Assembly (NCBI GenBank): GCA_963930655.1
Contig: OZ005617.1
Coordinates: forward strand, 14,784,068 to 14,848,067
Source of the DNA: Myrica gale
Taxonomy: Eukaryota; Streptophyta; Magnoliopsida; Fagales; Myricaceae
Length of the DNA stretch: 64,000 nucleotides
Direction: 5' to 3'
Made by a program: the position numbers and the translations under genes. Under the pieces are notes generated by a model. The model made no database searches, was not told the DNA's origin, and worked only from the letters and a program-made list of their open reading frames with translations. The stretch's first letter is position 1, and every line of letters starts with the position of its first letter. Below, piece after piece: positions 11,160 to 22,553 of this stretch.

Positions 11160-12034
11160 TGCTGGTTTTGGCCAAAACCGGCGCCTATACCGGGTAGGCC
11201 GATATTTAAATAATTGTCACCTACACTGTTAAGGACAAAAACCGACCCTTAACGGTGGCAGTTTCCGGTTATCCTATATTCATATTGGGTCAATTTTTTA
11301 GAATTTTACGCACTTGACCCAATGTATTTTTTTTCTTTTGGTCTATTAATCACATATAAATAAAATCTAAACTAATGATTTCCAAAATCAATAAAATTTA
11401 AGATAATCTTAAAAGATAAGATGAGAATTTAAAGTCCAATAAAATTAAGTGAAAACCTCTTGAAAATTTAAACAAAATGATTTGTTTTGTTTTTTAAAAA
11501 GGTCAGAGGGCTCGGGGGAGCCGGGGGAAAAAAGGCCAGATGGAGGGTCGAGGGAGCCGAGGGAAAAATTCCAGGCCAAATGGAGGTCGGGGGAGCCGAG
11601 GGAAAAAGTCCAGGCCCCAGGGGAGTCTGGTTGCCTAAGCGTTGGGGAGCCGGGCATTAGTTTTGTTATTTTTTTTTTAAAAAAGGGCTAGAGGGCTCAG
11701 GAAAATTGGGGACGCTCGGGGGGGTCGGGCGATCCGAGGGAAAAAAAAACTCCAAGCCCTAAGGCAGCCTGGGCCTTGGGGAGTCGGGGGAAGAATTCAT
11801 GGGGGCTCGGGGAAATGGAGGACACGCAGGGGGCTCAGGGAAAAAAATTTTAGGGCAGACTGGGGAAGGATTCCTGGGGGGTTAAAACATCCTGGTGTCC
11901 CGGGACCCAGTGCTAGGTAACCCGGGAATAGCACCAGAATTTTTGCAAAACCTTAAACCGGCACCAGTGAAGCTAAAAATCGGCAATCTGGTTCCAATGC
12001 CACCTGAATTTTCCGGTGGCACTGAACAACCCTA
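11135..12034 (-). mobile_element. Non-autonomous hAT-like element, copy 3
   Basis: Inverted relative to the copy at 48014: it opens with TAGGGTTTTTCAAC and CGGTGTAGGTG and closes with CCGGTGGCACTGAACAACCCTA. Flanking octamers ATCTCCCT (11127-11134) and ATCTCCCC (12035-12042) agree at 7 of 8 bases, an 8-bp hAT-type target duplication. The interior is a G-rich run of degenerate 'GGGGGAGCCGAGGGAAAAA' motifs. No transposase ORF is present. Confidence 0.75.
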
Positions 12035-12042
12035 ATCTCCCC

Positions 12043-12375
12043 CAAGACGTGGGATTATTTGGATTTTAGCAAAGCATGAGCCAGCCGAAATGGTAGATAT
12101 CTTAGACACCATTATAAGAGCAGTAAAGGTTCAAAAAAATAAGGAAAAATAATTTTACCCTTTAAATTATGTAATCAACTTCAGAGTTGAAACTAATAAG
12201 TCTGTATACTCCATCAGATTTATTAATATACGCCCTCTTATTTTTACAATTGGATATAATTAGAGGATATATATTGATGAAATTTTTTTATTTGAATAGC
12301 TCAAGGTATAGATCCACAATGACTTTAGCTCCATAATTTAAGAGTAAAAAAAATAAAATTTCTCTTATAAAATCA
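12043..12375. other. AT-rich spacer, nothing recognised
   Basis: Low-complexity AT-rich sequence between the hAT-like element and Pack-MULE B. No coding or structural signal was seen. Confidence 0.4.
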
Positions 12376-13979
12376 GGCTAAAATACTACGCGTGCCCCTG
12401 TGGTATAAACTTTTCCTGAATATGCCCCTATGGTTCATTTTGTTGTCTCGGTGCCCCTGTGGTGATGTACATTTCCCAAAAATACCACTCTGTGCATAAT
12501 CCGTCTCCAAACTAACGGAATTGGTTGAGCTGTCAAAAATTTCCACGTCATGGCCAATAGAAAGAGGACACGTGTCCAATTTGCTGATTGGGCTAATGTC
12601 CCTGTGGTTCTTGTACACTCCATGCTGTTTGTTTAATTTTTCATGCCGAAAATACCCTTGCCACGTCATTAAAAAAATAAAGCACACTTTGCCCCCGTCG
12701 ACCTCATCCCCATCTCATTTGTGTCCCATTTCTCTCGAACCCTAGGTCATTTCCCCAAATCTCTCGAAGAAGAGCTACCTTGCCGCTACTGTTGCTCATG
12801 TTGAGGGATCGCAGCTACTCTTGCCTCATGCAATTGAGGAGTTCTGCAGGAAGTCGAACAAAAGTGTAGTAGTAAAGGAAGTTGCTCTGATTTTGAAAGA
12901 ACTCTATGGTGCAAATATCTTGGAGGAAGAGTATATTGTCCAGTGGTATCAAGAATGGCTGAAGGGAGGCAACAAGGACTCTCAAATCTAGAAGAATGCT
13001 CTACCCTTCGTAGATTGGCTCCAGAGCACCAAGTCAGATCTGGACGAAGGCTCTACCCAAAACAACTCTAAAGAAATGTTCTAGGAAAGAAGACACAAGA
13101 AGAAGCACATGACTTAGTTATCTCTCGAACCTTCTGAAGAAAAGCCAGTGGTAAATTTGAAAGCATAACAATACTCAAGATTTGAAATGGCAAAGATTTG
13201 TACTTGAAGCACAAAAGCATCAAATTTTCTATCAAGCTGGCGATTCCCTAAATCAGTGCTTAGTTGTGGTTGTAGATCTTGGTTATAGATATGGTTTTTA
13301 GGGTTGATTTCTTCTTCTTTATGTAATTCTCCCTCTCAATTTGAAGTAGTGGAACTTTGTGTTGCTGAAATTGTTGCATCTTCCGCATTAATTTTTTTTT
13401 TGTGTTGCAGTAATTGAATTTTCATTTATGTTTTTCTCGACAGTCAAGCAAAGGTGCAGAATTATGTTTAATATGCTGAGATTTCCACTGAAATCCTTGA
13501 CTATCTTCTGTTTGGCTGCGAAAAAATTATATCGAAATTCAAATAAGATCATTGACAAAACTGGGTTTCGATTTTGTTCCATAACCAAATCGAATAAATG
13601 AGTAAATAACCAAATCAAGTTTGTTTCGACTTTGGAAAGAGTTCCTGTTGGATGAGATGGTCGATTATGGGTGATTTTTTTGTCAATGACGTGGCAGGGG
13701 CATTTTCAGCATGATATTTTGGTTGAAAGCGTGGAGCGTACGAGAACCATAGGGACATTAGCCCAGTCAGCAAATTGAAGATGTATCCTCTTTCTATTGG
13801 CCATGATGTGAAAAATTTTGACAACTCAGCAAATTTCGTTAGTTTGGAGACAGATTATGGACGGATGGGTATTTTTAGAAAAAAGTACATCACCACAGGG
13901 GCAGCGGGACAACAAAATGAACTCTAGGGGCATATTCAGGAAAAGTCAATACCACAGGGGCACGCGTAATATTTTAGCC
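12376..13979 (+). mobile_element. Pack-MULE B carrying an eIF5 fragment
   Basis: Long imperfect inverted repeats of about 290 bp begin GGCTAAAATACTACGCGTG on the left; the right end CACGCGTAATATTTTAGCC mirrors them. Matching internal words include CCCCTGTGGT, GGCCAATAGAAAGAGGA and GGGCTAATGTCCCT. Flanks ataaaatca and atgaaatta agree at 7 of 9 bases, fitting an aged 9-bp MULE target duplication. There is no transposase. The interior contains an eIF5 C-terminal fragment and unrecognised sequence to about 13680. The GGCTAAA terminus is shared with Pack-MULE A, although the TIR bodies differ. Confidence 0.8.
12766..13084 (+). pseudogene. Captured eIF5 C-terminal (W2/MA3-like domain) fragment
   Basis: Translation gives a contiguous stretch recognisable as the W2 domain of plant translation initiation factor eIF5: HAIEEFCRKSNKSVVVKEVA, LKELYGANILEEEYIVQWYQ, EWLKGGNKDSQI, then a TAG at 12989-12991 where the family has Trp, then KNALPFVDWLQS. 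In the intact factor this HEAT-like domain contacts eIF2-beta and eIF1/eIF3. Only the last ~100 residues are present, with no upstream GTPase-activating part. The piece lies between MULE inverted repeats, so it is transduplicated and its in-frame stop marks it as a pseudogene. Confidence 0.85.
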
Positions 13980-14480
13980 ATGAAATTAATGTGGACTTTT
14001 AAGAAGTCAGGTGGAGTTGTCGGCCCTACCTGCGCCCACCAGTTCGTGGAGGGCGCTTGATCTACCCTTGGGTTGACGCGTCTCTCGGAGCTGGTGGCCC
14101 TCAACCTTCCCGTACACCAGGGGTGAGGTCATGGCCCTCCCTACGTGGACTCCAGAGACTGCCAGAGGGATTAGGCTCGCCAACTTCTCTTGATTTTTTT
14201 TGGATAAACTCATAGTTAGCCCCATATTTCTGGGGCAAAATAAAGTTACTACCCTTATTTTCCAAACAAACAATTTGAGACCCATATGTTTCAAAATCAC
14301 TCAATCCTCGCCCACTATTTAAATTCACCGTCAAATGAGAAGGTTTTTTGTGCACGTGTGTCTCACGTGCCTCTATTCCACCTAAAATGACCAGAATGCC
14401 CTCATTAAGTGTGAGATAAATCTTCGACCCCCTCTCCTTCGAAATCAACCCTGCACTTGGTGCTACGCTTGCGCGGTGAA

Positions 14481-14540
14481 ATGCAGATTTTTATGAAGAC
14501 TTTGATTGGGAAAACCATAACCTTGGAGGTCGAAAGTGAA
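14481..14540 (+). pseudogene. Captured ubiquitin N-terminal fragment
   Basis: An ATG opens [19 protein letters not shown], which is the first ~19 residues of ubiquitin with Val5Met and Thr9Ile changes, then homology stops. It is far too short to make ubiquitin. It lies just inside the left inverted repeat of Pack-MULE C. Confidence 0.85.
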
Positions 14541-14555
14541 GTGGGACCTGCACAA

Positions 14556-14985
14556 GACTAGCCGATGCTGAAGCTTTCCTCTAACACCTCCTGAAAGCTG
14601 TTCCATCAGCTTTTACTTGTATAAATGCCATGCTTTTCAAATTGAATTACGACTCTGCCCGAGGGAACGCCCAAGCCTTCAACCTTAATGCTCTGCGAAA
14701 GCTCTCTGATGTTAAAAGCACCGATGGAAGGACTACTTTGCTCCATTTTGTCGTTGAAGAAGTAGTTCGGTCTGAGGGAAGACAATGTGCAATGAACAGT
14801 AGGTTTGGTCGCAGCAGTAGCCGTGGCAGCAAGGGCAGCTCTAATGCCGAGGGTTTAACAACGAAGAAGGAAAGAGAGAAGGAATATAAAATGGTGGGGT
14901 TACCCATAGTAGGAGGCCTTAGTGCAGAGTTCTCTAATGTAAAGAAAGCAACCACTATAGAATATAACGCCTTTGCTGATATGAA
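14556..14985 (+). pseudogene. Captured group I formin FH2-domain fragment
   Basis: The frame reads RLADAEAFL, a TAA where group I plant formins have Tyr, then [10 protein letters not shown], and after a jump [60 protein letters not shown] and [10 protein letters not shown]. These are conserved FH2 blocks. Compared with the family, the stretch between NYDS and ARGNAQ (about 45 residues, including the LELGCKEL region) is missing in frame. Intact formins nucleate actin filaments; this piece cannot. A 138-codon ORF starts internally at 14630, which an automatic annotation would call a gene. Confidence 0.88.
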
Positions 14986-14998
14986 GCTCTCACAACAC

Positions 14999-16206
14999 GC
15001 GCAGGCGGGAAAAGATTGGGTCCAAAGGAGGAGAGTTCAAAGATAACCAAAGTCACGGTTGAGATTAAATTTCTCAGATCCAAGGAACAAGATTCAGACC
15101 CCTCATTAAATGATAAAGAGTTGGCTCCTGATTGGCTTGGCCCGATTTGGCTTAATCGGCTCTCCTAGTTTTTTTTATTCCTTCCCTCTTTTCGTGAATG
15201 CTCATGTCTGCCTTCTTCACCAATTTTTTTCTCATTTCCATTCTTTTATCTTTCCTTGCGGTTGTTCTCCTCCCATAGCCGGATCCTGCTCATCCACTGC
15301 CGAATATTACTGTTGGTTTATGCTTTTTTCTTCTTTTCATTCAATTGCTTCATTCAATCCTTTTTTTTCTTGGTGCTTCATTCAATCCTTTGATGATGCG
15401 GTTCTATGGAATATCAGTTCTTATGTTCAAAGGATTTTTCTCTTCTTTGTTGCTCTTGATTCTTTTTGAGGGGAAAGGGTTTCGTGCTGGATGGCAGAAG
15501 TTTAACCCGCCATGAAAGCTTGGACAAAGAATTAATTAAACACTCGAAATCCTTGAGGAAGCTGACTGGCTTATTGTCCCAAAATTTTAAATTCTTTCCC
15601 TGCGACTTTCAGATTTATAAAATTGTTCCAGGGTATATTTCGTACAAGAAACCTAGTCTAGAGAAGGAGTAAGGGCACCTGGTTTCGCCATAGTGGCCAT
15701 GGCTTTTGCTGAAGCATAAACATGAGAAAAAAGGATGAAGAAGAAGACCTCGCTCCCCATAACTACCGAGCTTGAAGACAATCTCACAGTTCTTTTGACT
15801 TCGATGTTGATGGGCATTCTTGTATTTTGATTCCAGGAGTTGGGGAATACAAAATTGGTGAACAGAGGGAAGTGTTAGCACTAATCTCATGTATTCTTGT
15901 ATTGCTGGAGCCGGTGAGGGGATGAAATCTGTCTGGCCAGTGGATGAGCAGGATCCGGCTATGAATAGGATAAAAGAATGGAAATGAGAAAAAAATTGGT
16001 GAAGAAGGCGGACTGGAGCATTCACGAAAAGAGGAAGGACAAAAAAAACCGGTTTAGCCAAATCGGGCCAAGCCGATCAGGAGCCAACTCTCCTCATTTG
16101 ATGAGGTGTCTGAATCTTGTGCCTTGGAGCTGAAAAATTTAATCTCCACCGTGACTTTGGTTATCTTTGAACTCTCCTCCTTTGGACCCAATCTTTTCCC
16201 CGCGCA
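14999..16206. repeat. ~300-bp inverted duplication inside Pack-MULE C
   Basis: The left arm (about 14999-15303) and right arm (about 15940-16206) are reverse complements with scattered differences. Paired words include GATTGGGTCCAAAGGAGGAG, GGCTTGGCCCGATTTGG, CTCTTTTCGTGAATGCTC and GGATCCTGCTCATCCACTG. About 640 bp separates the arms. One frame of the arm reads [18 protein letters not shown], which looks protein-derived but was not recognised. A transcript crossing both arms would fold into a long hairpin. Confidence 0.85.
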
Positions 16207-16635
16207 GCAGACTCTGCCTCTGTAATCGGATTCTTGAATGACCACTTGGTTGTGGTTGGCCTTACCGGAGATGCCGAGAACGTCAAAGGCATAAAACTGT
16301 GGCAAGTAGATGGTGAATTGTCGGAGTTGAGAGAGATTGGCGAGATGCCAAAGGAGCTGGTGGGAAAGCTGAAGGGCGGGAGGCCTCGTCTACCTTCGAT
16401 TGCTATGGCTTCGACCGATGGTTTTGCGTATTTGTACAATCAGGCGGACCCAGCGTAGTTGATTTTGTGCGAGGTAGTGAATGGTGCTTGCAAGTGGGGG
16501 AGTGTAAAGAATGTGGTGCTGAATGATGCGAATTGGATGCAAACTTTGTTCACGTGTACGGATGTGGGACTCGGAGTCTTACATGAGGCATTGAGGTCTG
16601 GGGATCAGAGATTCACAATTAGGAACACGGAGTAA
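16207..16635 (+). pseudogene. Captured F-box/kelch-like C-terminal fragment
   Basis: The frame reads VIGFLNDHLVVVGLTGDAEN, KGIKLWQVDGELSELREIGE, MPKELVGKLKGG and AMASTDGFAYLYNQADPA, then a TAG, then LILCEVVNGACKWGSVKN and VLNDANWMQTLFTCTDVGLG to a second stop near the right inverted repeat. The pattern matches the tail of plant F-box/kelch-repeat proteins (LWxVxG, LIxCExxxGxCxW). Two in-frame stops and the missing F-box mark it as a captured pseudogene piece. The exact donor is uncertain. Confidence 0.6.
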
Positions 16636-16999
16636 CCGGGAGGAGAAATATAAATGTCCCGAAGAAAATATAAACGTAAAAAAACAAAAAGTGGGACAAT
16701 TTTAGACGTAGCAGCTGTCCATTGACGAAAAGGAGTAGGGATTCTTATTATCAGCGTTGACTCCGATTTGGTCATCGTCTGGGCACAAAGTGAGTAAGAG
16801 TCGTCTGGTCATCCACCAATCACTTATCAAGAGCATTCTGACCATTTCACGAAAAACCGTCTCATTTGACGGTGAATTTAAACGGGGGGCGAGGATTAAA
16901 TGATTTTTAAACATAGGGGGTCTCAAATTGCTGGTTTGAAAAATAAGGTTAATAACTTGATTTTGCCCCAAAGATATGTGGCTAACTATGAGTTTACCC

Positions 17000-19227
17000 T
17001 TTTTTTTTTCTTCAAAGTTTCATAGGTTTATTTTATTTTATTTATGTTTGTACCGTTTATTTATTTATTTAGCGGAATTTACATTTGTTGAGAATTTTTT
17101 AATTTTTGGTAGCATTGCATGACAAGTCATGGGTTGTTTTGATTGGTGGTATATGATTGATTACACATCAAAATTTTCGTCAGTAGCGGCTAGGGACAGA
17201 GGGACCTATTTGTTACGACGTGGTGACCATACGGAACTATTTGTCAATTAGTACTCGAGAACTAATTTATCACGTGTTAATACTATGGGCACCTAAGGTG
17301 CAATTAAGCTATCTTCCAAAAAAACAACGGAAGGAAAAGGATATATGCGTTTCTTTCTCTAGTTAGTGTTTATTTGTATTATTTATTTTGGTGCCGTATA
17401 AAATCCAAATTGAGTTGTATTGTGTCTCACTGTCTCAGGTCTAAATGTTCAGGAAGACAGAGAATTGGTCTGTAAAGGTATTACAGAAGAGCACTCGCTC
17501 TCTAGACGTGCGCTATCTATAGTGTGCTGGATGAGGAACAGAGAGAATTTGAGGGAATCGATGAGGATTTCAATTCATTGACTCAATCTATAGCGTGCTG
17601 GAAAAAGAACTTTATACAAACATCTACGTGTAAAATATGTACAAAGAGACAAAGAATCCGAACTAATTCTGTGAGGAACACTGATAAGAGTAATGGAGAG
17701 TGTCGCACGATGGAGGTTGTCCCATGGAAGTGTTCTGTACAAAGGCTGCCACAGCAAGAAGCAGAGCATAAGGTTTACTGCCAGTGTCGTTCGCGTTCGA
17801 AACTGTAAAAAGAGTAAAGCTGTGCTGGAGAGCAGAGTTAGTGCTATTATGTGGTGCTGCTGTATGTTTCTTCAGTGGGCTTGATGGGCTGTAATTTTGA
17901 TTCTCGGGAAGTTAGTTGGCTCGAGTGAAGAAAGTGACTTTTCACAAAGAGAGTTTGCATGCCTTACGTCTATTATAGCGATAATGGATGATTTTTATAA
18001 AACTCATCTTTTCAGTCCTATTCTACTTGAGTTTCCTTTAAATACTTGACATGTCAACTTATAACTTTAAGGAGGTCATCCATTGTTTATTTAAGCCCCT
18101 ATTTTAAAGAGAAAAATACCGTAGAGATTCCAAACCAAAATTGCTAGATTTTTCACTCACCCAATCATCTTGAAACCAACCTTCCGTCGTGAAGCCTTTA
18201 GAGTGCTGAAAGAATTTGTCTACCGGAGTTTTGGTGTTGAAGAACAAGATCATTTGCGAAGAGTTCATAAGAAGATCTTGAGACCCGAAATGTTTTTGCA
18301 CGGAGCGATTCGAGTAACGTTATTTGGATTATTACATCGGGGTAATCAGAGTCAGTAAAGAGGTTTGCAGTATCTGAATCACTATTTGTAAGCTTTCTCT
18401 TCTTAGTGGATTTTGGGTGACACTGATAGCTCGAAACAATTTTTCTTTTCAAAGATGCTTTAAAAGTTTTCCACTTCGTCAACAAAATCTCGCATCATTG
18501 TGTGATTGGAGTTTGAGTTAATTTTTTCATTTTTATTTTGTTGATTTAGTTTGTTTTTGTTCAGACCGAAAGATTTAGAACGTATATCGTAGTATTTTTA
18601 ATTAGATGATATATAGACCGAAAGATTTAGAACGTCAATTAGTTTTTTTATTCGGGTCTTACCTGAGTTTTTTTTAAAATCTTGCTTAGGATCCTGACCA
18701 CTGTATGCAACCACCCTTGTATCAAATGAGCTTATCCTTTCGTTAGCCTAGAAGAGGAATATTGTTCTAATTATCTGATCCTTGTCCACCACCTTGTCCA
18801 CCATGGCCTGCACCTCTTGGATCTCGACCCGAATTCCAAATTCGATGACTGTTCTAGGAACAGTGGCCAGAGAGAGTTTTGTTTGTCGGTGTTTTGAGAG
18901 CATTATAAGCATGTGCAAGAGGAACTCGCTATAATGGTCTTTTTTACCAAAAAGTTTTGGATCCTTGGGATATACATTTGCTAGACTCATCTGAAAAGAA
19001 AAGATCTAACAGAACTTTAGAGCTAAAAAGTGTGGTCGTATTGTTTAAACAAGTCAACCCCATTCACCCCCTTTAGCCAATTTACCTCGTAATACACTGA
19101 AAGTACACTACACTAGCCTCTCTTCTTTTTGAGATTTCTTGTTTGGCTCTGATAGACAATGTTTTCTGGTGAGTCATTCTGAAATGGCTGAATATTTGAT
19201 GTTAGTTTTTTTTACAACGAGAAACAA
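17000..19227. other. 2.2 kb with no supported gene
   Basis: AT-rich sequence. Open frames are short. The best, 18748-18990 on the - strand (80 codons, containing SLANVYPKDPKLFGKKDHYS), has protein-like composition but no family was recognised. A 20-bp word GACCGAAAGATTTAGAACGT occurs twice, near 18564 and 18616. Confidence 0.4.
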
Positions 19228-20702
19228 GGAAAAGTCATAATTTGCCCTTCATTTATGGGCAAAAATCAATCTAGTACTTGCTATTTAGAAAACAACAACT
19301 TGAGACCTTTAAGTTTCAAATCTCTTCAATCCACTTCCCTAAGTTTCAAATCTCTTCAATCCACTTTCCATCCATGTTTTATTTCCTCAAAGTTTCGGTT
19401 AAAGGATACTACATTGATGAAGTTAAGAATTCTAAAGCAACAGTAAAAAAAGAAGACACTGGCAGCAGGATACCTCAAAAACTGGATTCAACCCAAAAGA
19501 TTGCTCAGGGTAAAATTCTGATTTCCTAACACAAATAGAACATAGAAGAGTACAATAATAAAGTGGCATTCATCCTTGCATGACATGGACGTGACATTGG
19601 CTAAAAAAGAGTACAATAATAAAGTGGCAGCAAAGAGGTATAGAAATTGACAAATAGTATAACGAAATATATGACAAAAATTCTGATAGTTCATTCCCTT
19701 TGCCTAATATAACATTAGCTAACAACGTGACCAAGATCTTATCTTGTATAAAAAAAAGAAATAAACAAAGATAGAAGTAGTATTAACTAATCATTACCAA
19801 TAATATTCCCATTTTATAACTTCAAAGGCCTAAAACTGTTACGCAGACCACAAACTAATTTGGAATAAACTTACGCCACTCAAGAATGTCGTTTGAGGAA
19901 GCACGAGCAACCACATGCGAAACTGGTTCCGAAGAGATCATAGAAACACAATCAACACAAGCAAAAGAGATGTGGACTAAAGTTGCAACTAAAGCAAATC
20001 CAGGGACCACATGTTGCCTTTGTCAGTGGGCATGTATCATCCTAGACACGTATAAATGAAACCAGGGACCACATGTTGTCGGCCAACACTACCAAGTTGC
20101 AATTTTAAACACTTATTGCAGATGTTGGACCACCTTAAACACGTATAAATACCAACCCCAACAACCCATGAAATCAGTTGAGACCTATTCAACCCAACCA
20201 CCACAAAACCCACATGACAGAGGAAATGAAAGTTGAAGGTTTCAGAGCTTTACCGTATCTCGCGTTTCGGCTGAAAAGATAGATGTTTGTTGTTCGTCTA
20301 TGACTCGCCTAAAGGGAATCGGGGCAACAGAAGCAGATGGGTGGTTACTAGAGTCTGGGCAATGGAATGGGGGGACACTGCCTTCTTCCACCTCCGTCTG
20401 GACAAGAAGCCGAATGTCCGTCAAAGTCAATTTTAAAAAGCCTTAATTAGAGATGCCTTAAATTGGTCAAACTTGACAAGGGCAATCGGCGTAATTAGAC
20501 ACTCACTTATCAAGGGCATATAGGTAATTTGATATGGGCTAACAGCACGTGAGGGCAAATTCTGTTTGTTTTAACGGTAATTTTAGCCGTGGGCGTGGAT
20601 TGAAGAAATTTGAACTTAAGGGTCTCAAATCGTCGTTTTCAAAATAGCGAATACCAGATTGATTTTTGCCCATCAATATGACGCAAACTATAACTTTTCC
20701 CC
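19228..20702 (+). mobile_element. MULE-type element D, same TIR family as Pack-MULE C
   Basis: The left end GGAAAAGTCATAATTTGC, then GGGCAAAAATCAAT, mirrors the right end (ATTGATTTTTGCCC, then CAAACTATAACTTTTCCC). Further inward the left TIR has AACTTGAGACC and AAGTTTCAAATC, also found in the TIR of Pack-MULE C, so the two are related. The flanks do not show a convincing target duplication. An exon-like piece (KGYYIDEVKNSKATVKKEDT, then GSRIPQKLDSTQKIAQG before GT) near 19418-19510 may be captured, but its source was not recognised. A direct repeat around ACCACATGTTG occurs at 20000-20080. Confidence 0.6.
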
Positions 20703-21282
20703 ATAAATTTATGTTGTAGACTATCGAAGTGAGCCCACCTAATACATAAGTAAACTCTGGAGACTTACCGTAGACTCATCCTCGTCACTGTGACTCCCAC
20801 TTAAGTTGGTTACTAGGCACAAGTTCATTGCCTTTATCATTGGGGCAGGTCCCGTGATGGAACCTTTGGCCTTGTTTGAGATCAGTCTTGAGATTGAGAT
20901 TAAGAGAGGGTCTCATGAGGCTTTGTACCAAATTCGTAATTCTTGAGATTTGATGATGTAAGATCCTAATAATTACTTTCTTTTATTTGTAGCATTTAAA
21001 TTAAATGTGTCAATCAGACGGTGGACCCCATTCTAGGGCCCATGCTATAAAAAATTACTCTATGCGAACCCCATTCTAGAGCTCATGCTATAAAAAATAC
21101 AACTTTAATTTGACAACATTTAAAAGTGTAGGGTCTCACATGTTGTGTCAATCAGACGGTGAAGTGTAGTGTCAGTTGGAGAAACAAGAAACAATAATGT
21201 TTTTTATTTTTTAATTCGACGTTTGACTTTGAGGCATGCAAAGCGGGGGAGACGTTGACAGGTCTCTGATATTTGCAGAAAC

Positions 21283-22550
21283 TGTTGGCTTTTGTTCACA
21301 ATCGATATTTTGATAATTTCAATAAATGGACAAAATTTACAAATGAACATCTTCAAATACAAAGTCATTTTATCAAAGAGCCAAAGATAAGAAGATGCAA
21401 GAAGCTCAAAAGTGAATATTCAATACCATAGGGTATATAACCTTGTAACTCTTAGTTTCACTTTTGACAAGGATTTGAGTCATACACTTGCATATCTTTT
21501 AAACCTTGCATAATCTTCCTATCACAAGTTTGACAACCAAAATGAGCCTTAAGTATTTTCAAATTATCCCTATATAAACTCACAAGCCTTGGTTATACTT
21601 TTGAGAAATTAGTTTTTGAAATTGAGATTTCAAAAATGTCAAAAACAAGTTTTTTTATTGCAGCGGTTGATGAAAATGATCTGAGGTGGTTGACCTCTAC
21701 ATGAAGCGATCGATCGGATGTAACGGATGATGAAAATGTTCTATAGCGGTCGACCGGGGGTGTATGACAAAAATTTGAAAACATTCAAATTTTATGATCC
21801 GTTGGGAAACGACTAGTTGAAGCGGTCCTGCACATGAAGCGGTCGACCGGTGCAACGGTAAAATTGTTTGATCGACCCCCAACGGCTAGAAATTACTAGT
21901 TTGATATGTGACATATTTAAAGATCTTCATAATGGCTTAAAACAAAAGAGAACAACCACATATCATTTAAAGACATTCTTATTCATATTTCTCATATCAT
22001 TCACATAAATTACATTTTTTTAACATTGTCATTGTGTGAATAAAAAGAGATAGAGCTGTCTATTTTTTTTATCCACTCTTTAAGAGAGTTTAATTCTTGT
22101 ATCTTTCAATTCAAGAGAAGTGATTCATTTAGTGAGGTTGTTTACTAAAGAAGAAACTTAAAAATTGTATATCTCAAGCTTGGTTAGGTTGTGAGTGGTG
22201 CGCCCGAAAAATTACTTGGGTTGAGAGTGTTGAGCCCGAGAAAGTACTTGTAAGGTTCTCTAGCACCCGGAAGCTAGAGTGTACACTATTTGAAAGATAG
22301 TAGAAAAATCTCAAGGTTCGGTAAAGGAGCTTGAGTGGAGGATGTAGGCGGGTTTGCCGAACCACCTAAAAATATCATGTTTGCTGATCTAACCCTACTC
22401 TTTGCATTTATCACTTATTTACTTGTTGCATCATTATACTTTTGCTAAACTAGTTTTTACTTTGCAAACACGATTTTGGGGGTTAAAAGTTACAAAGTTT
22501 GGAAACTAAATTCACCCCCCCTTTTTGGGTTGCCTTAATCCTTGGAATTT
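21283..22550 (+). repeat. 5' LTR
   Basis: Matches the 3' LTR over its whole length, including GTGTACACTATTTSAAAGAT, TGGATGTAGGCGGGTTTGCC and TTTGCAAACACGATTTTGGG. Many substitutions and small indels separate the two LTRs, so the insertion is not recent. The exact right boundary is 1-2 bases uncertain because the 5' copy reads GGAATTTA where the 3' copy reads GGAATTACA. Confidence 0.85.
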
Positions 22551-22553
22551 AAT

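Larger units (their letters stand above)
14202..16999 (+). mobile_element. Pack-MULE C, composite gene-fragment carrier
   Basis: The left terminus GGATAAACTCATAGTTAGCC and the right terminus GGCTAACTATGAGTTTACCC form a near-perfect inverted repeat. Homology continues inward for more than 130 bp (TTTGAGACCC, TCAAATGAGA, TCACCGTCAAATG against CATTTGACGGTGA). The flanks are T runs (ATTTTTTTT left, ten T right), so the target duplication is ambiguous but compatible with 9 bp. The interior holds in order a ubiquitin fragment, a formin FH2 fragment, an inverted duplication and a kelch-type fragment. No transposase was found. The terminus is related to that of the element at 19228. Confidence 0.8.

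Noticed and set aside
14630..15046. 138-codon ORF as a possible gene
   Set aside because: It is formin FH2 sequence within a Pack-MULE, missing its flanks and with an upstream in-frame stop; annotated as a pseudogene fragment.
15615..16061. 148-codon ORF on the - strand
   Set aside because: It lies in the loop and right arm of the inverted duplication and mirrors the left-arm frame. No protein family was recognised.
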